A DNA stretch of 26,347 bases. Source: JAFLBB01 sp040007195. GTDB taxonomy: Bacteria > Acidobacteriota > Terriglobia > Bryobacterales > Bryobacteraceae. Where the stretch lies: NCBI GenBank assembly GCA_040007195.1, contig JBDTVQ010000044.1, positions 1 through 26,347 of the forward strand, read 5' to 3'. Below the pieces are notes generated by a model that made no database searches, was not told where the DNA came from, and was given only the letters and a program-made list of their open reading frames with translations. Position numbers and translations under genes: made by a program. Of the stretch, positions 20,254 through 26,347 are shown in pieces; the stretch's first letter is position 1, and each line of letters starts with the position of its first letter.

Positions 20254-22781
20254 TGTTTAACTCTAAGCCTTTTCTGATCAACGCCTTGGCGGTGCTTTTG
20301 AGCATTTCCCTGGCCGTGCCCGATCTGGGTGCCCGAACCAAGAAGGGCGAGAAGCTCCTCAAAGACGGCAAACTCGCCGAAGCGAAAAAGGACTACGACA
20401 AGGCCCTCGAACTCTTCGAGCAGGCCCAGAACGAAGACCCGCAGGACGCCGCCTATCAGATGGCCGCCCAGCGAGTTCGGTTCCAGGCTTCCATGAAGCA
20501 TGTCGACACCGGCAAAAAGCTGCGCGACGCCGGCAAGCTCGAGGAGGCCATCGCCGAATTCAAACACGCCGCCGCCATCGACCCGTCCAGCGCTCTCGCC
20601 ATGAACGAGTTGAAACGCACGCTGGAACTGCTCGACAAGGGCAAAAACGCGGAACCGAATGCGAGCATCGATTCGCCCGCCGAAGCCGCTGAAAAGGAAA
20701 CCGAGCGCCGCATCGCCTCCATTCAGGACGCGCCCGTTCTCAAACCCCTCACGCGCCAGGTCTCCCAGTTGCGCATGAACAACCAGCCCATCAAGGTGCT
20801 CTACGAAACTCTCGGCAAACTCACCGGCGTCAACGTCGTCTTCGATCCTGAGTTCCAGAATCCCGGCAAGAACTATTCCATGGACGTGGCGCGCATCTCG
20901 CTCGAGCAGGCCCTCGACCAACTCTCGGTGCTCACCAAAACGTTCTGGAAGCCGCTCAGCGACACCACCATCTTCGTCACCAACGACAACGTCACCAAGC
21001 TCCGCGACTTTCAGGACATGGTCGTCAAGACCTTCTACATAAAGAACATCACCACGCCCCAGGAACTCCAGGAAATCGCCACCGCCCTCCGCACCCTCAC
21101 CGACATCCGCCGCGTGCTCACCTACAACACCCACAGCGCCCTCATGGTCCGCGGCACGGTCGACCAGGTCGCCCTTGCCGAAAAGGTCGTCGCCGATCTC
21201 GACAAGCCCAAGAGTGAAGTCATCATCGACGTCATTGTCATGGAAGCCAATCGCACCCGCACGCGAAATCTCGCCGCCAGCATCGTCAACGGCGGCACCG
21301 CCGGATTGTCGCTGCCCGTCTCCTTCACTCCGCGCAGTTCCATCACCACTCCCGGCGGCCCAACCGCCTCTACCGGAACCGATACCGCGTCCACTTCCAG
21401 CCTCATCCCGCTTTCCAACCTGAAATACCTGACCACCAAAGACTGGTCCATGACGCTTCCTGGCGCTCTCATCCAGGCTCTGATGACCGACCGCGGCACC
21501 CGCGTCATGCAGTCCCCCCAAGTCCGCGCCGTCGACAGCGTCAAATCGTCCCTCAAAATCGGTGACCGCTACCCCTATGCCACCGGCAGCTTTCAGCCCG
21601 GCGTCGGCAGCGTCGGCGTCTCGCCTCTTGTATCCACTCAATTCAACTTCGCCGACGTCGGCGTCAACGTCGACATCACCCCCAAAATTCACAGCGCCGA
21701 CGAAGTCAGCCTCGCCGTCGAAATCGACGTCTCCAACATCCGCGACCAGATCGACGTAGGCGGACTGACGCAACCCGTCATCGGCCAGCGTAAACTAAGC
21801 CACACCCTGCGCCTTCGCCAGGGCGAGATGAGCATCCTCGGCGGCCTCGTGCAGGACCAGGACACGCGCACCAAAAACGGTATTCCCGGCGTCGGTCAGG
21901 TCCCCATCCTCGGCCGCCTCTTTTCCAGCGAATCGGTCGAGCGCGGGCAAAGCGAATTGATGATCGTCATCATCCCCCACATCGTTCGCAGCCTCAATCT
22001 CGACGACCAGAACTTGAAGGGCGTCGCTGCCGGCACCGAGCAGGTGGTCAAGCTCAGCTATGCGCCGCGTGAAGAGGCCCCCCCCGCCACTCCCAACCGC
22101 GTCGGACAGCCGCTCGCGCCCCCACCGCAGGGTGCCCAGGGCCTGATGGGACAACTGATTCCCGGCGGACCCAAGCCACCCGCTCCCGGCGCCACCGCTT
22201 CTCCCGGCACACCCGCGCCCGGAGCCCAGCCACTCACGCCTGGTGCCCAGCCCCCCGCACCCGGAGCCCAGCCAATCACACCCGGAGCCGAACCCCCCGC
22301 ACCCGGAGCCCAACCTCCCGCCGCCGAGCCGGCCAAAACGGAACCTGCCCCGCCCGCCGAGGCCGGTGGCGTCGCCCTCCGCTTCCAGCCCGCGCAAACC
22401 CGCGCCGCCCTCGGTGGCGTCGTCGTGCTCGACCTCGCCGCCGAAGGCGCCGCCGACCTCTTCGGCGCCCCCATGCAGTTGAGCTTCGATCCCAAAGTCC
22501 TCCGCCTCAACGACGTCATCCGCGGCAACCTCATGGCCGGCGACGGCCAGACGCCCATCTTCTCCCGCAATATTCGAAACGATACCGGCGAAGCCACCGT
22601 TGTCCTCAACCGCCTGCCCGGCTCGCCCGGCGTCAACGGCTCCGGCGCGCTCATCACCCTCATGTTCCAGGTCGTCGGCAAAGGCTCAACCGAAGTTCGC
22701 CTCACTGAACTGACCCTGCGCAACTCGCAGATGCAGCCGCTCAACGCGTTGCATCCCATAGCCAGCGTGACGGTGGAGTAA
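20253..22781 (+). CDS. Secretin (GspD/PilQ-type) with TPR and cohesin domains
   Basis: Forms the outer-membrane channel of a type II secretion or type IV pilus system; 842 residues. A signal peptide (1-28) precedes TPR-like helices (about 30-130), an STN/N0-like segment (PIKVLYETLGKLTGVNVVFD, about 179-198), a secretin N domain (about 256-320) and the secretin barrel (about 322-582) with GTRVMQSPQVRAVDS and VPILGRLFSS. A Pro-rich linker (about 605-702) then leads to a C-terminal cohesin-like domain (706-842). The start chosen is the ATG at 20253, in front of the signal peptide; an ATG at 20220 would add 11 residues. The stop is three bases before the next gene. Secretin firm; the cohesin call rests on pattern. 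Confidence 0.9.
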   Translation: MFNSKPFLINALAVLLSISLAVPDLGARTKKGEKLLKDGKLAEAKKDYDKALELFEQAQNEDPQDAAYQMAAQRVRFQASMKHVDTGKKLRDAGKLEEAIAEFKHAAAIDPSSALAMNELKRTLELLDKGKNAEPNASIDSPAEAAEKETERRIASIQDAPVLKPLTRQVSQLRMNNQPIKVLYETLGKLTGVNVVFDPEFQNPGKNYSMDVARISLEQALDQLSVLTKTFWKPLSDTTIFVTNDNVTKLRDFQDMVVKTFYIKNITTPQELQEIATALRTLTDIRRVLTYNTHSALMVRGTVDQVALAEKVVADLDKPKSEVIIDVIVMEANRTRTRNLAASIVNGGTAGLSLPVSFTPRSSITTPGGPTASTGTDTASTSSLIPLSNLKYLTTKDWSMTLPGALIQALMTDRGTRVMQSPQVRAVDSVKSSLKIGDRYPYATGSFQPGVGSVGVSPLVSTQFNFADVGVNVDITPKIHSADEVSLAVEIDVSNIRDQIDVGGLTQPVIGQRKLSHTLRLRQGEMSILGGLVQDQDTRTKNGIPGVGQVPILGRLFSSESVERGQSELMIVIIPHIVRSLNLDDQNLKGVAAGTEQVVKLSYAPREEAPPATPNRVGQPLAPPPQGAQGLMGQLIPGGPKPPAPGATASPGTPAPGAQPLTPGAQPPAPGAQPITPGAEPPAPGAQPPAAEPAKTEPAPPAEAGGVALRFQPAQTRAALGGVVVLDLAAEGAADLFGAPMQLSFDPKVLRLNDVIRGNLMAGDGQTPIFSRNIRNDTGEATVVLNRLPGSPGVNGSGALITLMFQVVGKGSTEVRLTELTLRNSQMQPLNALHPIASVTVE
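22215..22319 (+). repeat. Five 21-base coding repeats in the secretin linker
   Basis: Five consecutive copies encode (A/T)PGA(Q/E)PX, residues 655-689 of the secretin. The DNA copies differ at third positions, so this is an old, selected repeat and not a recent expansion. It makes a flexible tether between the barrel and the cohesin-like domain. Confidence 0.85.
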
Positions 22782-22784
22782 CGA

Positions 22785-23279
22785 GTGGGTTCCGCACGCA
22801 CACACGCGTCCAGGCGTCTTTCCCGGCGCCGCATCGGCATGACTTTAGTGGAGCTGATCGTCGCCTTCACCATCCTCATGCTGCTCGCCACCATGGCCCT
22901 GCCGCTTGCGCGCTACAAAGTCCGCCGCGACAAAGAGCGCGAACTGCGCTGGGCCCTGCGCGAAATCCACACCGCCATCGACAAGTACAAAGACGCCGCC
23001 GACCTCAACCTCCTCGGCCAGCAAAAAATCGATACCGACAACTACCCCGAAACGCTCGAAGTCCTCGTCGAAGGCGTCAAGGTCAGCGGCCAGGTGGAAA
23101 AGAAAGTGAAGTTCCTCCGCCGCATTCCCAAAGATCCCTTCACCGGCCGCGCCGAATGGGGCATGCGCTCCACTCGCGACGACCCGAAATCCACAAGTTG
23201 GGGCGGCCAGAACGTCTTTACGGTTTACTCTCTGACCTACGAAAAGGCCGCGGACGGCACGCCGTACGCGGAATGGTGA
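22785..23279 (+). CDS. GspG-like pseudopilin (first of two)
   Basis: A type II secretion/type IV pilus prepilin-family protein, 164 residues. The basic leader (1-18) ends in RRRIG, with prepilin peptidase cleavage expected before MTLVELIVAF; E23 is the conserved Glu5 of the mature protein and the hydrophobic helix follows. The rest is a GspG-like globular part (LRRIPKDPFTGRAEWG) ending YAEW. The start is GTG at 22785, with GGAG about nine bases before and only three bases after the secretin stop; the next ATG would remove the whole leader. It overlaps the following pseudopilin as TGATG. Family firm; which of major or minor pseudopilin is unsettled. Confidence 0.9.
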   Translation: MGSARTHASRRLSRRRIGMTLVELIVAFTILMLLATMALPLARYKVRRDKERELRWALREIHTAIDKYKDAADLNLLGQQKIDTDNYPETLEVLVEGVKVSGQVEKKVKFLRRIPKDPFTGRAEWGMRSTRDDPKSTSWGGQNVFTVYSLTYEKAADGTPYAEW

Positions 23280-23689
23280 TGCCCATGCGGACAAAATCCA
23301 TTACTCGCCGCAAGGCCGGCTATACGCTCATTGAGATCATCATCGTGATGGCCATCATCTCGATCCTGGTCTCCATCGCCGTGCCCATCTACCAGAAGGT
23401 TGTCCTCCGCACCAAGGAAACCGTCCTCCGCAACAACCTCTTCACCATCCGCACCGTCATCGACGAATACACCTACGACAAACAAAAGGGCCCCCAATCC
23501 CTCGACGACCTCGTCCAGGCCGGCTACCTCCGCCAAATTCCCGAAGACCCCATCGCCGGCAACACCAACTGGAAAATCATCATGGAAGACGCCCTCACCA
23601 GCGTCAACCAAACCGAGCCCGGCATCTACGACGTCCGCAGCTCGAGCGACAAACGCAGCCTCGAAGGCACAGTCTACGCCGAGTGGTAA
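23279..23689 (+). CDS. GspG-like pseudopilin (second of two)
   Basis: A 136-residue prepilin-family protein. The leader MPMRTKSITRRKAG is followed by YTLIEIIIVMAIISILVSIAV, listed here only to locate residues 15-35, with E19 as mature Glu5. The globular part has the GspG-like pattern DDLVQAGYLRQIPEDPIAG and ends TVYAEW, the same terminal residues as the preceding pseudopilin, so the two probably arose by duplication. The start at 23279 overlaps the previous stop (TGATG); an ATG two codons later is also possible. It is the last gene of the secretin operon and converges with the HEPN gene after ten bases. No ATPase, platform or peptidase gene follows. Confidence 0.9.
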   Translation: MPMRTKSITRRKAGYTLIEIIIVMAIISILVSIAVPIYQKVVLRTKETVLRNNLFTIRTVIDEYTYDKQKGPQSLDDLVQAGYLRQIPEDPIAGNTNWKIIMEDALTSVNQTEPGIYDVRSSSDKRSLEGTVYAEW

Positions 23690-23699
23690 CGCGCCCCGG

Positions 23700-24158
23700 T
23701 TATCCGCGCCGTGCGCCGAACATCGTCAGCAGATGATCCTGGGCGATCTTTTCCTTGCGGATATTCCGCCATGCCACGAATGCGCCCTCCGCCCGGTCCA
23801 GCGTTCGGTTGACATCCGTACGTGACCACACCCGCTCCGAATCGTAGTCAGCTGTGTTTCGATCTTCTTGTAGTTGTGTAAACGCGAGGATCACTTTCTT
23901 CAGGTCCAACTCAACGGACGACATCGGCTCGTTAAACTTGAAGGCCGCCTGACTCATTTTTCGGTGCTCGAACATCCGTCCAAGCCGCGCCCGTTGGTGC
24001 TTCACGCCCCAGTTCGCAACGAAATCACCGGTTAAAAGATGAAACAGCGCATAGTACGCCGTCGACACGGCGCGCCGCAACGAGGACTGCTTGGGATTCC
24101 TACCGCCACGCTCCGCCAAATGATATGCGTCCTTCAGCAAATCATCGGGGAACGCCAT
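23700..24158 (-). CDS. HEPN-like domain protein
   Basis: A 152-residue, mostly helical, cytoplasmic protein. LRRAVSTAYYALFHLLTGD (27-45) matches the helix typical of HEPN domains, and the later QEDRNTADYDSERVWSR segment (98-114) places R100 and D106 where HEPN ribonucleases have RxxxxxH. The catalytic histidine is therefore replaced by aspartate, so RNase activity is uncertain. Many HEPN proteins are toxins or parts of defence modules paired with a small partner. This one follows a 104-residue gene with a 3-base gap on the same strand. The ATG at 24156-24158 is the only sensible start. The HEPN call rests on pattern, moderate confidence. Confidence 0.65.
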   Translation of the reverse strand: MAFPDDLLKDAYHLAERGGRNPKQSSLRRAVSTAYYALFHLLTGDFVANWGVKHQRARLGRMFEHRKMSQAAFKFNEPMSSVELDLKKVILAFTQLQEDRNTADYDSERVWSRTDVNRTLDRAEGAFVAWRNIRKEKIAQDHLLTMFGARRG

Positions 24159-24161
24159 TGC

Positions 24162-24476
24162 CTACGCCCATGCTTCTTCCTTCAATACAGCCTGCTCCGA
24201 TTCACTCCTGAAATTGTGGTACGCAAACATTCCCAATGCCGGTAAATCCAGGCGCTCGGCGAGTTGCGACTCTACCTTTGTAGCGACGTCCCGCAGCCGG
24301 TATTTGCTGGCATCGTCGGATAGCACGATGCGAAAGTAAAGTGCCCAATCGCCGCTCCAATCCGTCGCGATTTCATGACGAATACGCACCACATCGGGGG
24401 CGAGCAGCCTCTCTACGTCGGCAACCGCGGACGCGATCTCGGCTTGCTTCACTACGGCGGCAGGCATGATCGGCAT
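24162..24476 (-). CDS. Conserved hypothetical partner of the HEPN-like protein
   Basis: A 104-residue alpha/beta protein that I cannot assign to a named family. Features are VVRIRHEIATDWSGDWALYFRIVLSDD (written to locate residues about 29-55), a helical middle (LRDVATKVESQLAERLD) and a C-terminal YHNFRSESEQAVLKEEAWA. It lacks the GSxxxG nucleotidyltransferase motif, so it is not an MNT-type antitoxin. AAAGG lies about seven bases before the ATG at 24474-24476, a good ribosome site. It precedes the HEPN-like gene by three bases, and the pair looks like a toxin-antitoxin or small defence unit. That is inference from layout only. Confidence 0.6.
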   Translation of the reverse strand: MPIMPAAVVKQAEIASAVADVERLLAPDVVRIRHEIATDWSGDWALYFRIVLSDDASKYRLRDVATKVESQLAERLDLPALGMFAYHNFRSESEQAVLKEEAWA

Positions 24477-24526
24477 AGAGCAACCTTTCTGCTTCCAGGA
24501 TATCCCCTCGACCTGCGCCCCGCCCC

Positions 24527-25693
24527 CTACCCCGCCAGCTCCTTCACCGCCGCCACCGCCCGGTCCACCTGCTCCGCCGAATTATAAATCTGCGGCGAAA
24601 TCCGCAGCCCCTCGCTCTCGCCCGAAGCCGTAATCGCAATCGCCAGCCGGTGCCGCTCCCACAGCGTGTCGTAGGCCTGCTTCGTCGGCATATTGCGCAG
24701 TTTGAACTTCACCACGCCGCCCGAAAGCTCAGGCTCCATGTTCGTCTTCAACTGCACGTTCGCCATCCCCTTCAGCCCCGCCTTCGTCCGGGCCGCCAGC
24801 GCCCGCCCCCGCGCTTCCACATTCGCCATCCCCACCAGATCCACAAAGTCGATCGCCGCCTCCAGCGCCACAACCCTTGGATCGTCCCTCTGCCCAAACA
24901 CCTCAAACTTCCGCGCGCCCTTCAAATCCTCCGCCCAGCCCGCCGTCACGATCGACGGCCACAACTGCGGAATCCGCTCCGCCCTCACAAACAACAACCC
25001 GGCTTCCAGCGGACCCATCAACCACTTATGCGCGCTCGTTGAATACGAATCGCACGGAATCGACTTCAGGTCCACATCCAAATGCCCGAAAGTCTGCGCC
25101 CCGTCTAGGTGCATCCAAATTCCGCGCCGCCGCGCCAGCTCCGCAATCGCCTTCGCCGGATACAAAATCCCCGTCGTGCTCGTCAGGTGCGTAATTGCAA
25201 TCACCTTCGTCCGAGGCGTGATCGCCTTCTCAATTCCGCTCACCAGTTCATCCGCACTCTTCGCCGGAATCGCCACCGCCACGGACTTCACCACAAACCC
25301 ATCGCGCCTGGCCCGCACCTTCCACGAATCGTTATTCGAAGGATGATTGTGCTCGGTGATGATCACCTCATCGCCCGCCTTCAAATCGATCCCCTTCACC
25401 ACCAGGTTGCTGCCCTCGCTCGTGTTCCGCGTCACCGCAATCTCATCCGCCGTCACGCGCAGCATCCGCGCTACTTTTCCGCGCAGCGACTCCCGCATCT
25501 CTACATACTTATCGCGGTTTTGAAAGGACGGATTCGAATGAAAATCGCGCAAGTACTCGATGTGCCGGTCCATCACCGGCCGCGACGCCGGGCACACATT
25601 GGCCGCGTTCAAATAGATCAGCCGGTCTTCCAGCGGAAACTGCCGCTGCACCATGCGCCAGTAAGCTTCGTCTCCGGCCGTGGCCGCTTGCAC
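24527..25693 (-). CDS. Class V aminotransferase (PLP-dependent; isopenicillin-N-epimerase-like)
   Basis: A PLP-dependent fold-type I enzyme, 388 codons from a GTG at 25691-25693. Key features are the PLP-lysine K223 in TSAHKWLMGP, D198 in MHLDGAQTFGH, TRNTSEGSNLVV (88-99; phosphate-binding loop), EHNHPSNNDSW and THLTSTTGI. The family includes cysteine desulfurases and epimerase-like enzymes; the reaction here is open. The GTG has no ribosome-binding site. In-frame upstream sequence to an ATG at 25766-25768 encodes a Tat signal peptide interrupted by one TGA (25712-25714), described separately. If TGA is an error or recent mutation, the true product is a longer Tat-exported enzyme. It follows the HEPN pair promoter region after 50 bases. 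Confidence 0.85.
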   Translation of the reverse strand: MQAATAGDEAYWRMVQRQFPLEDRLIYLNAANVCPASRPVMDRHIEYLRDFHSNPSFQNRDKYVEMRESLRGKVARMLRVTADEIAVTRNTSEGSNLVVKGIDLKAGDEVIITEHNHPSNNDSWKVRARRDGFVVKSVAVAIPAKSADELVSGIEKAITPRTKVIAITHLTSTTGILYPAKAIAELARRRGIWMHLDGAQTFGHLDVDLKSIPCDSYSTSAHKWLMGPLEAGLLFVRAERIPQLWPSIVTAGWAEDLKGARKFEVFGQRDDPRVVALEAAIDFVDLVGMANVEARGRALAARTKAGLKGMANVQLKTNMEPELSGGVVKFKLRNMPTKQAYDTLWERHRLAIAITASGESEGLRISPQIYNSAEQVDRAVAAVKELAG

Positions 25694-25768
25694 CGATGAT
25701 GCAAACGCAGTTCAACTGGCCGGCAATGCCAGAGCGGTTTTGAATAGATCGCGACGGGTGGTTGCCAT
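25694..25768 (-). pseudogene. Tat leader of the aminotransferase interrupted by TGA
   Basis: From the ATG at 25766-25768 the frame reads MATTRRDLFKTALALPAS, then TGA (25712-25714), then TAFASSV and on into the aminotransferase without a frame change. TTRRDLFK is a good twin-arginine motif, ALALPAS a suitable hydrophobic core, and the residues around SSVQAATAG a plausible cleavage site. A single base change in the stop codon would restore a complete Tat signal. It may be a sequencing error, a nonsense mutation, or a real loss of export. Confidence 0.7.
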
Positions 25769-25881
25769 GGCTGACCATTATCGCGCTTTTCACGCGGCAT
25801 CCCCTCCCGCCGCTGTACACTGGCCTCGATCGGCCACCTGTCCCACAGGCGGAGCGCGGAACCACCCAAAGGAGCGGCACG
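25769..25881 (+). promoter_or_regulatory. Divergent leader region with two short hairpins and strong ribosome site
   Basis: This 113-base gap separates the aminotransferase leader from the small membrane protein. It holds TGGCC/GGCCA (25821-25825 with 25832-25836) and CCTGT/ACAGG (25837-25841 with 25845-25849), two adjoining short hairpins, then AAAGGAG (25868-25874) seven bases before the GTG start. TACACT (25815-25820) could be a -10, with no clear -35. Only the ribosome-binding site is convincing. Confidence 0.4.
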
Positions 25882-26133
25882 GTGCAAGACATCTTCTATT
25901 GGATCTTGATGGCGGGCATAGTGGTCACCGGCGGTGCTTGGATGAAACTGCGCCTCGAACTGCAGCAAGGCGGGCCCTTTACGCCCGACGAACTGTGGGC
26001 CGCGCGGAAACGTTCATGGTCCGAACACCAGCGCCGCGGGCTGCCCAACCAAACGCGGCGAATCTTCAAGTGGGGCGCGGCGGTCGCGGGTGTGGGATTC
26101 GTGGGGATGTTCGTCCTCATGTTGATGGGGTAG
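25882..26133 (+). CDS. Small two-helix membrane protein of unknown function
   Basis: An 83-residue protein with one hydrophobic segment at 4-21 (IFYWILMAGIVVTGGAW) and a second at 64-82 (WGAAVAGVGFVGMFVLM), joined by a charged loop (LRLELQQGGPFTPDELWAARKR). I do not recognise a family. The start is GTG at 25882, with AAAGGAG seven bases upstream; the longer frame further up crosses the intergenic hairpins and has no ribosome site. Its stop codon lies within the first palindrome of the operator that precedes padR. It might be co-regulated or co-transcribed with padR. Role unknown. Confidence 0.72.
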   Translation: MQDIFYWILMAGIVVTGGAWMKLRLELQQGGPFTPDELWAARKRSWSEHQRRGLPNQTRRIFKWGAAVAGVGFVGMFVLMLMG

Positions 26134-26165
26134 ACAATCTACTGCCATGGGTGTAGATTGTCTAC
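26130..26165. promoter_or_regulatory. Twin palindromic operator upstream of padR
   Basis: GTAGACAATCTAC (26130-26142) and GTAGATTGTCTAC (26153-26165) are perfect reverse complements, and each is itself a palindrome GTAGA-N3-TCTAC. Their centres are 23 bases apart, close to two helical turns. The second ends four bases before the padR ATG, so a bound repressor would block padR expression. Autoregulation by PadR, or control by a BlaI/MecI-like repressor, would fit. Confidence 0.65.
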
Positions 26166-26169
26166 AGCT

Positions 26170-26347
26170 ATGGCAAAAGCGGACGCCGCGAAAAATCGAA
26201 TCGACCTCATGCAGGGAACCCTCGACATGCTCGTCCTGCGCACACTCGTCTGGGGCTCGCAGCACGGCTATGGAATCGCCCAAGCTATCCGCGCCGGCTC
26301 GGGCGACGTCCTGCAGGTGGAAACCGGCTCGCTCTACCCGGCCCTGC
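26170..26347 (+). CDS. PadR family transcriptional regulator (partial, N-terminal part)
   Basis: Only the first 59 codons are in the window. The sequence has the PadR winged-helix start: IDLMQGTLDMLVLRTL (11-26), the GYGIAQAI helix (33-40) and VETGSLYPAL at the cut end, the conserved recognition-helix region. PadR proteins are dimeric repressors, often for efflux, membrane or ABC-permease genes. In Acidobacteria such small PadR regulators commonly precede large MacB-like permease genes, which would lie downstream outside this window. The ATG at 26170 is four bases after the twin palindromic operator. No clear ribosome-binding site is present. Family firm. Confidence 0.9.
   Translation, partial: MAKADAAKNRIDLMQGTLDMLVLRTLVWGSQHGYGIAQAIRAGSGDVLQVETGSLYPAL

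Noticed and set aside
20238..21773. Long minus-strand open frame (511 codons) opposite the secretin gene
   Set aside because: It is rich in Gly/Asp/Val from antisense reading of a GC-biased gene, has no family motif, and the plus-strand secretin is unmistakable.
22215..22319. CRISPR-like or tandem non-coding repeat
   Set aside because: The 21-base unit is in frame, encodes the Pro-rich linker of the secretin and has no spacers.
25712..25714. Selenocysteine at the TGA codon of the aminotransferase leader
   Set aside because: It lies in a signal peptide that would be removed, no convincing SECIS-like hairpin follows, and no selenium genes are nearby.
26130..26165. Rho-independent terminator of the small membrane gene
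   Set aside because: The inverted repeat could form a hairpin, but no U-tract follows, each arm is itself palindromic, and it lies four bases before the padR start.

Overview
This 26.3 kb window is a compact, GC-rich bacterial chromosomal segment with genes on both strands. It carries 28 protein-coding genes (the first and last cut by the window edges) and no rRNA, tRNA, CRISPR array or insertion sequence that I can see. The gene mix suggests an Acidobacteriota genome, probably of the Bryobacterales/Solibacter type: a long exported PIG-L deacetylase next to an SSS symporter, a secretin with TPR and cohesin domains, a Tat-leader class V aminotransferase, and a PadR regulator. That placement is an inference from gene content and composition, not from a search.

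Layout. 1-5487 (minus): a tight run of uvrA, a deoxyhypusine-synthase-like gene, a CPBP protease and mtnA. 5682-6167 (plus): bacterioferritin. 6175-7050 (minus): patatin-like esterase. 7078-11310 (plus): exported PIG-L deacetylase, a 43-residue membrane protein overlooked by length cut-offs, and a sodium:solute symporter. 11264-12885 (minus): glgC and fluC/crcB. 13053-15543 (plus): sugar-acid-type MFS transporter, small cupin-like protein and 3-hydroxyacyl-CoA dehydrogenase, all translationally coupled. 15578-17469 (minus): pepA and a GlcG/HbpS protein. 17570-18064 (plus): VOC protein. 18129-18786 (plus): VapBC-type toxin-antitoxin. 18790-20168 (minus): smpB and a pseudo-receiver/DUF3052 fusion. 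20253-23689 (plus): secretin and two GspG-like pseudopilins. 23700-24476 (minus): a two-gene module with a HEPN-like protein. 24527-25768 (minus): class V aminotransferase whose Tat leader is interrupted by TGA. 25882 to the end (plus): a small two-helix membrane protein and the start of a PadR regulator behind a twin operator.

Working units. The secretin and pseudopilins belong to a type II secretion or type IV pilus machine whose ATPase and platform are not here. The PIG-L/small protein/symporter set looks like deacetylation of an extracellular compound followed by Na+-driven uptake. The MFS/cupin/dehydrogenase set looks like uptake and oxidation of a hydroxy acid or sugar acid. No gene-free stretch exceeds 300 bases; the longest is the 194-base uvrA/bfr divergent gap, which holds an imperfect tandem repeat. 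The sites most worth checking are the TGA in the Tat leader, the HEPN pair, the deoxyhypusine-synthase-like gene beside mtnA, the twin palindromes before padR, and two adjacent genes that both look leaderless.
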